A stretch of 64,000 nt of DNA from Aliirhizobium smilacinae. GTDB taxonomy: Bacteria; Pseudomonadota; Alphaproteobacteria; Rhizobiales; Rhizobiaceae. This document shows, piece after piece, positions 1-7,576 of this stretch (its first letter is position 1; every line of letters starts with the position of its first letter). Below the pieces are notes generated by a model. The model did not search any database. It worked only from the letters and a program-made list of their open reading frames with translations, and was not told the origin of the DNA. The stretch covers positions 620,001-684,000 of the forward strand of contig NZ_VDMN01000001.1 in the NCBI RefSeq assembly GCF_006335145.1, given 5' to 3'. The position numbers and the translations under genes were made by a program.

Positions 1-470
1 CAGCCTGCACTCGTCCCGCGCTTATGGAACGGATCGCCTGCCAGGACGACGCACAATGCGGGCTCAACTGATCTGCATGAGCCCGGCCGCTTATCGGTTT
101 TGACCGAAGTTTGGCGGCTAGACGTCAGTCTCCGGCCCATCAATCGGCGCCTGACCGGAGTTTTGATTTCGGGGTCGAGCAAAACAGTGGCAATGCCCCG
201 ACGCATATCATTTCTGTATTTCCTTCAGCTCCACGGAAATAATTGAGCCCATTCATGTTTCCTCGACAGAGGACGATCGCAGCAAGAAATACATAACAAG
301 CAATCATCAAATATTTTCACCCTCTATTCTCAGCACGCCCATTAATATTCTGTAGACAACATCTTTCCTAACTTGCTGACAGACGCGAATCACCGGCATT
401 ATGCGGTTTATAGTTGCGTAAATTCACAGCATGCTGGGTGTACCTGATCAGCGATAACGGGGAAATCAGA
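1..470. other. Intergenic region, no gene recognised
   Basis: No open frame here has a convincing start, ribosome binding site or recognisable product. A weak hairpin (CTCCGG at 130-135 with CCGGAG at 155-160, followed by TTTTGATTT) could be the terminator of a gene reading in from the left edge. The part from about 230 to 400 is AT-rich and may hold the promoter of the small gene that starts at 471. Confidence 0.4.
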
Positions 471-659
471 ATGGACTATAATGTGAACACCGCAGCAAAG
501 GAGATGGCCGAAGGTCATCATAATTGCCGCAAAGCAGCCGAAGCCGCCCTGACCAAGATGGTAAGAATGCTGGAAGCATCCGGGTTTGACCCCAGAGAAA
601 TTGCACTCAGCCTTGCAGATGCCTGCGACGAGCACATTCTTCGCATCGCCAGACATTAG
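471..659 (+). CDS. Small conserved-type hypothetical protein (62 aa)
   Basis: I do not recognise the family. The start at ATG 471 is preferred over an upstream in-frame ATG at 414 because a purine-rich GGGGAAATCAGA lies just upstream and the upstream residues look like untranslated leader. The product is a soluble, probably helical protein with two Cys/His-containing stretches (GHHNC near residue 17 and DACDEHI near residue 52). There is no signal peptide or membrane helix. A frame on the opposite strand covers almost the same interval but lacks a ribosome binding site. The gene stands alone, and a perfect hairpin lies 30 bases after its stop. Confidence 0.55.
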   Translation: MDYNVNTAAKEMAEGHHNCRKAAEAALTKMVRMLEASGFDPREIALSLADACDEHILRIARH

Positions 660-689
660 TCACACCAAACTGACCGACGGGAGCCGGTT

Positions 690-711
690 CGTGCCATGGC
701 AACATGGCACG
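690..711. repeat. Perfect 9-bp inverted repeat with GCAA tetraloop
   Basis: CGTGCCATG (690-698) pairs perfectly with CATGGCACG (703-711) around the loop GCAA (699-702), a GNRA-type loop. It lies 30 bases after the stop of the small gene ending at 659. No T-run follows, so it is not a textbook intrinsic terminator. It could be an mRNA 3' stabiliser or part of a small RNA. Confidence 0.5.
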
Positions 712-1171
712 GGCGGTGGGCAAGGATTTTGCCTGACCTAACGCTGACGAAAAAACTGGATGGTCTTGAGATGCTGTCTTGTGTCGGCTGCGACACTTCG
801 ACCCCCGCTGCAGCGCGAAGCCTGACTGCCTGACCTTTGTAAGGCACGGGAGGTGGCGGTGGACACCCCACCCTCTCGCCGGCTGGCGCCACGTAACCCG
901 AGCGGAGTGGAAGGCTGTTCATATTGCCTGGCGTCGACTGCGCCTAAAAGCCTTCGACCTGCAACCGGCATTCGTCTGCCCCCGTGTCGCACCATCGCCA
1001 CGAGGCCCAGGTACAGCCGATCGCGAAAGGCCAAACAGTATTTAAGAAATACAAACTCACATTCGCGCATCAAATATAGAACACAAGGATAGTTTCATTA
1101 TTTATCGATGGACGATACATGGTTTATTTGTTTAATTACAATTGCAACCCAATGTAATTATGAGGATTTAC
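712..1171. other. Intergenic region upstream of a VPGPEAGAG-tail gene
   Basis: Short frames on both strands between about 738 and 1073 are arginine-rich and low in complexity, without a ribosome binding site or recognisable domain, and I regard them as non-coding. From about 1060 the sequence turns AT-rich (TTTATCGATGG, TTTATTTGTTTAATTACAATTG) and probably holds the promoter of the secreted protein that starts at 1172. Confidence 0.4.
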
Positions 1172-1711
1172 ATGATGAACATTAAATACCTCGCATTAAC
1201 AATCGCCATTGCACTGCCAACTTCCGCATTTTCTCAAACTCCTTCTGTCGTTGAGACCCGCTCTGCGACCGTTGTTTCCACTAGCAAGTCAACCTCTGCC
1301 AAGTCAGACCAGGGGATAATTTATCTGGCTAGCGGCACGTATGTGATTGATTTTATTGTCAACGGCACAACGACTGGAGCAGGAACGATTGGCGCGTACA
1401 GCCTGCTCAGGGAAGGCCTCAAGAGCACGAACCAGATGATCGACCTTGTGGCCAATTTCTTCAAGCCAAAAGCAGGCGGCAGCGCTTCGATCAACGATAG
1501 CCTGACCTTCACAGTCGAAAACGGTGACGAGAAATTCTTCCTTTGGGAGTCGAGCGTCTACGTGCAGTTCGGCCAGGCGTCCTATTCAACGACAATCAGC
1601 GCCATCCCGGTCCCAGGTCCGGAGGCCGGAGCCGGTCTTGGAGCAGCTGCCATCGGCGGCATTGCTCTGTTCCTGCAACGGCGCCGCGTTCAAAACGCAA
1701 TGGCTGCGTAG
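1172..1711 (+). CDS. Secreted protein with VPGPEAGAG-type exosortase sorting tail (copy 1)
   Basis: The 179-residue product has a signal peptide (hydrophobic stretch about residues 5-19, likely cut after AFS). The central domain of about 120 residues is rich in Ser, Thr and Gly and I do not recognise it. The last 36 residues hold VPVPGPEAGAG, a hydrophobic helix (IGGIALFL) and an RRR cluster, which is the three-part layout of PEP-CTERM exosortase substrates. The start is taken at ATG 1172 with TGAGGA seven to eight bases upstream; an in-frame ATG at 1142 would add ten non-signal residues. The gene is monocistronic and is followed by a strong terminator. It is expected to be exported by Sec and then cleaved and anchored or released by an exosortase; the candidate enzyme lies at 56078-56950. 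Confidence 0.82.
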   Translation: MMNIKYLALTIAIALPTSAFSQTPSVVETRSATVVSTSKSTSAKSDQGIIYLASGTYVIDFIVNGTTTGAGTIGAYSLLREGLKSTNQMIDLVANFFKPKAGGSASINDSLTFTVENGDEKFFLWESSVYVQFGQASYSTTISAIPVPGPEAGAGLGAAAIGGIALFLQRRRVQNAMAA

Positions 1712-1735
1712 GTCTTTTTCCGACGCAGCTTCAAG

Positions 1736-1772
1736 AAGAGGCTTCTTCTACCCCGGAAGCCTCTTCGTTTTT
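1736..1772 (+). terminator. Rho-independent terminator
   Basis: A perfect 10-bp stem, AAGAGGCTTC (1736-1745) with GAAGCCTCTT (1756-1765), is followed by CGTTTTT. It sits 25 bases after the stop of the VPGPEAGAG-tail gene and ends that single-gene transcript. Confidence 0.88.
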
Positions 1773-1893
1773 CCAGGTCGTCAGGAGCTCAGGCCGACAG
1801 TATGCGGGCTGTGCCGTTGATGGGGCTGAACTGATGATTTAGATCCTGAAGTGCCAAGCGCTCAGAATGTCCGTGCCAGCACTCGCCGCACCA

Positions 1894-2220
1894 CTACGGG
1901 TGCTCTTCGAGCTCGGACATCCGAAGCGTCAAGGCGATACCGCTATCTGCGACGATCTTGAGTGTTCGGATCATGTCAGCCGCCTCCAGCAATGCGCCGC
2001 GCATCTGGTCGTCGGTGCTGGTTTCGGCATTTGAGGCAACATCCATCAATTTGATGACCGCATCTTGCGATGTCCCGCTGCCCGGGATGCCCACTTCCTC
2101 TCTCAGATCATGAATGGCAACAATCGATTTTTGCAGCAGGTCCCGCAGATCGGTGGCGGCGGTTGTTCGCCTATCGTTTGCGGCACGCAACAGGCGCGGA
2201 ATGATTTCAGTCTGATCCAT
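1894..2220 (-). CDS. Hypothetical helical protein (108 aa)
   Basis: The product is a 108-residue soluble, acidic, mostly helical protein with no signal peptide or transmembrane segment and no motif I can name. The C-terminal half (QMRGALLEAADMIRTLK) looks like an amphipathic helix suited to coiled-coil or dimer packing. It lies 26 bases downstream of another small minus-strand gene (2247-2453), so the two probably form a two-gene operon. Codon use matches the neighbours and no competing frame on the plus strand is better. Confidence 0.6.
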   Translation of the reverse strand: MDQTEIIPRLLRAANDRRTTAATDLRDLLQKSIVAIHDLREEVGIPGSGTSQDAVIKLMDVASNAETSTDDQMRGALLEAADMIRTLKIVADSGIALTLRMSELEEHP

Positions 2221-2246
2221 CGGCTTTAGAACTCAGGCGCGGCGGT

Positions 2247-2453
2247 TCAAACATCATCGCGATCGGTATTCGGCAACCAGCCTCTCGTCAGGCCACGACT
2301 GATACATCCTCGTGCAAGCAGGAGCTGCCCGCGCAGATAATCGCAATCCTTCATCAGGGTTTCGATTGTGGCGCGAGCGTCGCCTTCGTGCCAGGCGAGC
2401 GCCTGATCAACGGCGCTCAATGGGTCGCTGCTACGCTGCTGCGGGATGATCAT
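2247..2453 (-). CDS. Small hypothetical protein, first gene of a two-gene unit
   Basis: This is a protein of about 68 residues. The central part (ALAWHEGDARATIETLMKDC, about residues 19-38) continues into a predicted helix (YLRGQLLLARGCISRG), and the overall pattern resembles small rhizobial proteins of unknown function, but I cannot name the family. The start is either GTG 2456 or the adjacent ATG 2453; ATG is chosen by default. No export signal is visible. It precedes the 108-aa gene at 1894-2220 in the same direction, so co-transcription is likely. Confidence 0.55.
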   Translation of the reverse strand: MIIPQQRSSDPLSAVDQALAWHEGDARATIETLMKDCDYLRGQLLLARGCISRGLTRGWLPNTDRDDV

Positions 2454-2456
2454 CAC

Positions 2457-2902
2457 GGGGGACCTTTCGGATGCGCCTGAATGCGCTGCTTTAAGGGCAA
2501 GGTTATCAACCGGAAGCAGGCCGATGGCACTTCATTGCGTCCGTCGTCGACGAGCGACACTGCCAGGGTAGGCAAGGAAACGAGTCGGGGCAACAGCCGA
2601 CATGCCGGTTGCGATACCCCGCGATCAGGTCGCATCTGCCGCAGGTTCGAATTTCGTTTTCAGGTCTCTTTACAGCGATTGGCCGCAAATATGCGACCCA
2701 GCTTTCGCCATCCAATGTCGGTGGAACAATCTGCAGTGCTGTTTCAACTTCTGCTCAGTAGTCAAAGCATCTTTTTTGGCGAAAACAGTCGCGCGACCAA
2801 TCGGTTACAAATTTCTGCAGCCAACGGCAATATTCACTCATTTTATATTTTGATGGCGTAATTTTTGCCAATCGGGCGCGCCGGTAATTTCCGAACTTTA
2901 GA
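2457..2902. other. Intergenic region between divergent genes
   Basis: The 446 bases separate the minus-strand pair from the plus-strand PAS/GGDEF gene. Several frames are open on both strands, but none has a ribosome binding site or a recognisable product. The part from about 2740 to 2880 is AT-rich and probably contains the promoter of the downstream signalling gene. Confidence 0.4.
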
Positions 2903-5900
2903 ATGACCGCACACAAAGATGTCGGTCACGTTCCACCAGGACAGCTCATGCTTCAGCAGATCACCGACAGCGACGCGACATCGAATGATTACGCGGTACT
3001 CGATCAATATCTGGCACGTGCGGCGTTCTCGCCAAGCGGCACGATCTTGAGAACGAATCCGCTGTTTCTCGCGATGTTCGACTACCGGGCCTGGGATCTC
3101 GCCGATCGCCATCGCAGCATTTTCTTACCCAGCGCGCCTGATCGGGAGACCGAAGAAGGCATCCGCCTTGCTTTTGAGAAGGGGATACCGTTCCAGGCGG
3201 ACGTCACCCGAGTGAAACGCAACGGGGATGAATTCGTTGCGGAAGCAATGTACCATCCGATCTGCGATGCTGCGGGCTCTGTCGGAGAAGTTATCGTGCT
3301 GATGCGCGATATCACCTCACAAAAGCGACGCGCGGCTGACATAGGTGGGCAAATTGCGGCAATCAATACATCGCAATTGGTCATCCAGTTTTCTCTGGAC
3401 GGAACCATTCTGGATGCCAATCCAATGTTTCTCAGCGCAACGGGATATGACCTGAGCGAGGTGGTCGGCCGCCATCACAGCATGTTCGTCGAGCGCGATG
3501 AGGCTAGCTCAAGCGAGTACAAAGGGTTTTGGCAAAGGCTGGCAGCGGGCCAGCATTCATCGGGAGAGTTCAGGCGCCTGGGCAGAGGCGGCTCGCCAGT
3601 CTGGCTTCGCGCCACCTACAATCCGATATTTGACGTCAACGGCCATCCGTTTAAAGTCGTCAAATACGCGATTGACGTCACGCCCGAAAAGCTTCAGCAG
3701 GCAGATTACGAAGGGCAGATCGACGCTATTCACAAATCTCAATGTGTCGTCACCTTCGATCTCGACGGGACGATCATCGACGCGAATGAGAACTTCTTGC
3801 AGGCGGTTGGCTACCGACGCGAGGAGATAGAAGGCCGGCATCACCGGATGCTGGTCGATCCATCTTATGCGCATGGACTGGACTATGAGATTTTCTGGAG
3901 TGATCTCGCCGCAGGGCGGCATCGGTCGGGCGAGTTCAAGCGGGTCGGTCAGGGTGGGCGTGAGATATGGCTGCAGGCCACCTATAACCCGGTATTCGAT
4001 CAGGATGGAAAGCCTTTCAAAGTGGTCAAATACGCAACCGCGATCACACGCGAAAAGCTGCGTCAGGCCGACCATCAGGGCCAGATTGCGGCAATCCACA
4101 AGTCACAGAGCGTCGTCTCGTTCTCGTTGGATGGGACCATCCTTGACGCAAACGATAATTTCCTCAGTCTGACGGGCTACCGTCTGTCGGATGTCCGCGG
4201 TCGCCACCACCAGATGTTTGTTTCAGACGAAGAGCGAGAAGGTGCTGCCTATCTGGAGTTCTGGCGACGTCTGGCGTCAGGGCAACATCAAAGCGGCGAG
4301 TTCAAGCGGATTTGCCGCGATGGCAAGGAGCTCTGGCTTCAGGCGAGCTACAATCCGATTTTTGATATGAACGGGCGCCCGTTCAAGGTCGTCAAAAATG
4401 CTGTCGATGTAACCGCGGAAAAGCTGAGACAGGGTGATCACGAAGGCCAGATTGCAGCGATTAGCCGGTCACAATGCGTTGTCAGCTTTGACATGGATGG
4501 CGTCATACTCGACGCCAATGACAATTTCCTCCACGCCATGGGATATCGATTGGAGGAACTTGTCGGACAGCACCACAGGGTTCTGGTCGAACCAAGCCAT
4601 TCCGAAAGTGACCAGTATCAGCATTTCTGGGATCAGCTGAAGAAGGGTATTTTCCTCTCATCAAAGTTTCGCCGATGCGGCAAGGACGGACGTGAGGTCT
4701 GGATCCAGGCGTCCTACAACCCGATCCTTGATCTCAATGGCCAGCCGTTTAAGGTGGTCAAGATCGCAACCGACATCACGGCCGATGTCGCGCTTGCGGC
4801 GGATCTGAGCAAAGCCCGCAGGGAAGTGCTTTGCGATCCCCTGACGGGTCTGCCGAACAGAATGGGCCTCACTGATTTTATTGCACGCACGGTGCAGTCA
4901 CTCGATGCCAAACTATCGCTTCTTTATCTGGACCTTGATCATTTCAAACCGATCAACGACACGTTTGGCCATCATATCGGCGATCACGTCCTGCGCGAAG
5001 TTGCAGCCCGCCTGCAGCTGGCGCTGGATGTGGATCAGATCGTGGCTCGGGTCGGCGGAGACGAATTTGTTGTCGCCGCGCCAGACCTGTCTCGCGAGGA
5101 TGCAGCGACCCTGGCCGCAAAGCTGATCAAGACGGTGAAGGACCCCATTCGCCACGACAAAAACAGCCTGACGGTCGGACTGTCGATCGGCATTGCCCAG
5201 GCCCCGCATGATTCAAAAAACGAAGAAGAGCTCCTGCGCTTTGCCGATGTCGCGCTCTACCGGTCAAAGGGCGGCCAGCGCGGAACCTACAGCTTTTTCT
5301 CGGATGCCGTTGACCATAGCGAAGAAGCTGACCGTCACCTTGCCCATGAAATGCAATTTGGCATCAAGGCAGATCAGTTCGCGCTGTTTTTCCGTCCGCG
5401 TTTCAGGGCCGAGGATAGCGTGCTGGACGCGGTCGAAGCAGAGGTTGAGTGGAACCATCCCGATCGTGGCCGCATCATTGCCAATCGATTTGTCGGACTT
5501 GCCGAACAGAGCGGGCTTATTGTGCCGCTTGGTGACTGGATCCTTCGTGCAAGCTGCAAGGCAGCGCTTGAATGGCCACTGATTACGATATCGGTTGCTG
5601 TTTCGCCAATTCAGTTTCTCAGCGGCGACCTGCCTGGCGCAGTGCGCCTAGCGCTGCGGGAAACGGGCCTGCCGGCAGGCCGTCTCGAATTGCGTGTTGA
5701 ACAGAGCGCCGGACCGATGAATATCGAACAGATCCGGCATGAACTTGAAGATCTGAAAAAAATCGGCGTTCGAATTGTCGTTGGAGGACAGCTTGTCGGT
5801 GAGGATGCCACAAGCGGCCGTCAGGCGTGGCCCGTTGATTTCATCACGATCGATGCACCGACACGCCGGGTCCTCGAGCGCCAGGGCCATGCAAGTGTCA

Positions 5901-6073
5901 AAGAAATTGCCAAGCTGGAGGCGGTTATGAACGTTCCGCGTCAGAGCGGCTTGCCGGGCGACAGCAATAAAAGGCTGATCCTTTGGCTGGATAACGAGGC
6001 GAACCTGCAGGCATTTCTGTCGGTCGAAGCACGATCAGCAGCAGACGTCCCTGCCCTCCTGGCGAGACGGTGA
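2903..6073 (+). CDS. Multi-PAS sensor with intact GGDEF and degenerate EAL domain
   Basis: The 1056-residue cytoplasmic protein has no membrane helices. Residues about 30-145 form a first PAS/PAC domain. Four near-identical PAS/PAC units of 122 residues follow, starting at residues 149, 271, 393 and 515, each with the pattern D-G-T-I-x-D-A-N, the G-R-H-H motif and an N-P-x-F-D loop. The diguanylate cyclase domain follows, with DPLTGLPN near 650 and an intact GGDEF at 718-722. From about 800 an EAL-like domain continues, but EAL reads EAE, the metal-binding and DDFGTG motifs are lost, and it should not hydrolyse c-di-GMP. The likely activity is ligand- or redox-controlled c-di-GMP synthesis, a common input to EPS control. 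The start could instead be ATG 2948, which has AGGAC upstream. The gene appears monocistronic. Confidence 0.9.
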   Translation: MTAHKDVGHVPPGQLMLQQITDSDATSNDYAVLDQYLARAAFSPSGTILRTNPLFLAMFDYRAWDLADRHRSIFLPSAPDRETEEGIRLAFEKGIPFQADVTRVKRNGDEFVAEAMYHPICDAAGSVGEVIVLMRDITSQKRRAADIGGQIAAINTSQLVIQFSLDGTILDANPMFLSATGYDLSEVVGRHHSMFVERDEASSSEYKGFWQRLAAGQHSSGEFRRLGRGGSPVWLRATYNPIFDVNGHPFKVVKYAIDVTPEKLQQADYEGQIDAIHKSQCVVTFDLDGTIIDANENFLQAVGYRREEIEGRHHRMLVDPSYAHGLDYEIFWSDLAAGRHRSGEFKRVGQGGREIWLQATYNPVFDQDGKPFKVVKYATAITREKLRQADHQGQIAAIHKSQSVVSFSLDGTILDANDNFLSLTGYRLSDVRGRHHQMFVSDEEREGAAYLEFWRRLASGQHQSGEFKRICRDGKELWLQASYNPIFDMNGRPFKVVKNAVDVTAEKLRQGDHEGQIAAISRSQCVVSFDMDGVILDANDNFLHAMGYRLEELVGQHHRVLVEPSHSESDQYQHFWDQLKKGIFLSSKFRRCGKDGREVWIQASYNPILDLNGQPFKVVKIATDITADVALAADLSKARREVLCDPLTGLPNRMGLTDFIARTVQSLDAKLSLLYLDLDHFKPINDTFGHHIGDHVLREVAARLQLALDVDQIVARVGGDEFVVAAPDLSREDAATLAAKLIKTVKDPIRHDKNSLTVGLSIGIAQAPHDSKNEEELLRFADVALYRSKGGQRGTYSFFSDAVDHSEEADRHLAHEMQFGIKADQFALFFRPRFRAEDSVLDAVEAEVEWNHPDRGRIIANRFVGLAEQSGLIVPLGDWILRASCKAALEWPLITISVAVSPIQFLSGDLPGAVRLALRETGLPAGRLELRVEQSAGPMNIEQIRHELEDLKKIGVRIVVGGQLVGEDATSGRQAWPVDFITIDAPTRRVLERQGHASVKEIAKLEAVMNVPRQSGLPGDSNKRLILWLDNEANLQAFLSVEARSAADVPALLARR
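3347..4810 (+). repeat. Four tandem 366-bp coding repeats (PAS units)
   Basis: Copies start at 3347, 3713, 4079 and about 4445, each 122 codons long and in frame. Shared segments include GGGCAGAT near the start and TTYAARGTSGTCAA near the end of each unit. The conservation of both length and sequence suggests intragenic duplication or gene conversion of one PAS module. Confidence 0.85.
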
Positions 6074-6407
6074 ACGGGCAAGGAGAAGCACGGTTTCTGC
6101 CATATCGCTGATCTCATGCGCCGTTGCGCCTCGGCGCTGTTCACTGTGCCACGAGAAAGCCGGAACTGCATTGCCGGGCATCGCCTTTGCCGTCTCGCAT
6201 GCGGGTGGGAACCAGCTGCGTTATCAAAGATGGGCAGGTCGATATTTACTGCCTGAGCCCGACGCGTTTGGCGGCGCTTTCGGGGCAAGAAAACTGAAGG
6301 GGTATGTATCCCTGCCACAACAATGGAGCGTGACGCCCTTGCACTTCAGTTTGCTGGCCTTCGTCGACCATTGCCTGCTGCCCCTATGCGCTCAAAGTCG
6401 GGGCTGC
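6074..6407. other. Intergenic region, nothing recognised
   Basis: This stretch lies between the end of the PAS/GGDEF gene and the end of a minus-strand lipoprotein gene, so it is convergent. Frames crossing it (for example plus 6171-6608) have no ribosome binding site or known domain. I see no strong terminator hairpin. Confidence 0.35.
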
Positions 6408-6671
6408 TTAGTATGGATTGACCACTCGACCACATTGCTGCCCGGTGTTTCTACAGGATTTCGGTCGATACAGCCGCCGATAATTGCCCTCGATATAACG
6501 CGCCTCTTGCCTGCGTTGATGCTCAAGCCGCTGAGGAGACACCAATTGAGCTTTCCCCGTTGCCGATGTCGGCGTCGCAGCGGATGGACCGGTCGTATTG
6601 CAGCCTGAAAGACCAAATCCGCCCAGCAGCAGCAGGATGATAGTGACAAGCCTGTATCCAATCGAATGCAT
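6408..6671 (-). CDS. Small lipoprotein (87 aa)
   Basis: The N-terminus is a type II signal peptide: charged start, hydrophobic run (IILLLLGGFG) and lipobox LSGC with the acylated cysteine at residue 24. The mature part is about 64 residues, starts with a Thr/Ser/Ala/Pro linker, and ends in a basic segment rich in Arg and Tyr with two further cysteines. It is expected to be anchored in the inner leaflet of the outer membrane or in the inner membrane. The family is not recognised. It stands alone on the minus strand, divergent from the DUF4360-type secreted gene at 6927, so the interval 6672-6926 should carry two promoters. Confidence 0.72.
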   Translation of the reverse strand: MHSIGYRLVTIILLLLGGFGLSGCNTTGPSAATPTSATGKAQLVSPQRLEHQRRQEARYIEGNYRRLYRPKSCRNTGQQCGRVVNPY

Positions 6672-6926
6672 GGCACCCTCCGCGGCGTGAAAACCGAAAT
6701 TCGTGAGCGATTGTCACGTCTTAGCCATATCTCACCAGATCACAAAATCGCCTCAGGATGGGACGTTTCAGACCATATTTTCGTAAGCAATCATTAACTC
6801 AGGTTCGTGGATATTCGCATCCGCTAAATGACTCAGGGATTAACGATGCACTCATGCGAAGTTCAGTTTTCCGATGTCACATTATGGGTCAGTCACCGGG
6901 GTCGCATCAAAACTTAAGGAAATCTC

Positions 6927-7526
6927 ATGAAGATCGCAGGTATTGTATTCGCCTCCTTGCTAACCGCCTCGGCTGCTTCAGCCGCCCCGGCGCAGGACAT
7001 TTCGCTTGGCGTGCCGGGCTATGGTGGCAGTGGCTGCCCATCTGACAGTGTTTCTGCGACCATCAGCCCTGATGGTAAGGCGCTCAGCCTTTTGTTTGAT
7101 AATTACGTCGTCGAAGCAGGCGGTGAAACCGGTAAATCGTTTGATCGCAAGACCTGCAATGTTGCCATCCCGGTTCATGTGCCGCAGGGCCGTAGCGTCT
7201 CGGTCCTTGCAATCGACTATCGCGGCTTTAATCAGCTTCCTCGCGGCGCACGGTCGCAGTTCAACGTCGAATACTTTTTTGCCGGAACGCGGGGGCCGTC
7301 TTTTACCCGATCGTTTAATGGCCCGACAGAAAAAGACTATCTGATTTCCAACAAACTGGTGGCGGAATCGCTGATCTGGTCGGCCTGTGGCGAAGACGTC
7401 AATCTGAGAACGAACTCGAGTATTCGCGTCAACACCAATGGCAGACAGCAGGCCATGGCGACGGTCGATACCCAGGATGTCAAAGCAGCGATTGTTTATC
7501 AGCTGCAGTGGCGGACCTGCCGGTAG
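6927..7526 (+). CDS. DUF4360-type secreted protein
   Basis: The 199-residue product has a clean signal peptide (hydrophobic IVFASLLTASAASA, cut near residue 20). The mature protein shows the DUF4360 pattern: a GGSGCP motif with its cysteine near residue 37, a SPDGKALSLLFDNY strand segment, a second conserved cysteine in KTCNVAIP, the PQGRSVSVLAIDYRG segment, and a C-terminal W-x-A-C-G and TCR pair, suggesting disulfides. The function of the family is unknown to me; members are secreted beta-rich proteins. The start is ATG 6927, with AAGGAAATCTC directly upstream. A second gene with a similar domain begins 50 bases after its stop, so the two are probably co-transcribed. Confidence 0.82.
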   Translation: MKIAGIVFASLLTASAASAAPAQDISLGVPGYGGSGCPSDSVSATISPDGKALSLLFDNYVVEAGGETGKSFDRKTCNVAIPVHVPQGRSVSVLAIDYRGFNQLPRGARSQFNVEYFFAGTRGPSFTRSFNGPTEKDYLISNKLVAESLIWSACGEDVNLRTNSSIRVNTNGRQQAMATVDTQDVKAAIVYQLQWRTCR

Positions 7527-7576
7527 TACGCAGCGTTGGGGCAGCACAATGGTGCTGCCCTCCTTCCGCGGGAATT

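Noticed and set aside
738..1073. Minus-strand frame of 111 residues in the gap before copy 1
   Set aside because: Low-complexity Arg/Ser/Gly composition, no ribosome binding site and no recognised family; treated as non-coding.
3557..4099. Minus-strand frame of 180 residues opposite the PAS repeats
   Set aside because: It is antisense to highly conserved PAS codons, has no ribosome binding site, and its open length follows from the codon pattern of the repeated units.
3347..4810. Tandem repeats considered as a CRISPR or satellite array
   Set aside because: The 366-base period is an exact number of codons inside one open frame and encodes PAS domains.
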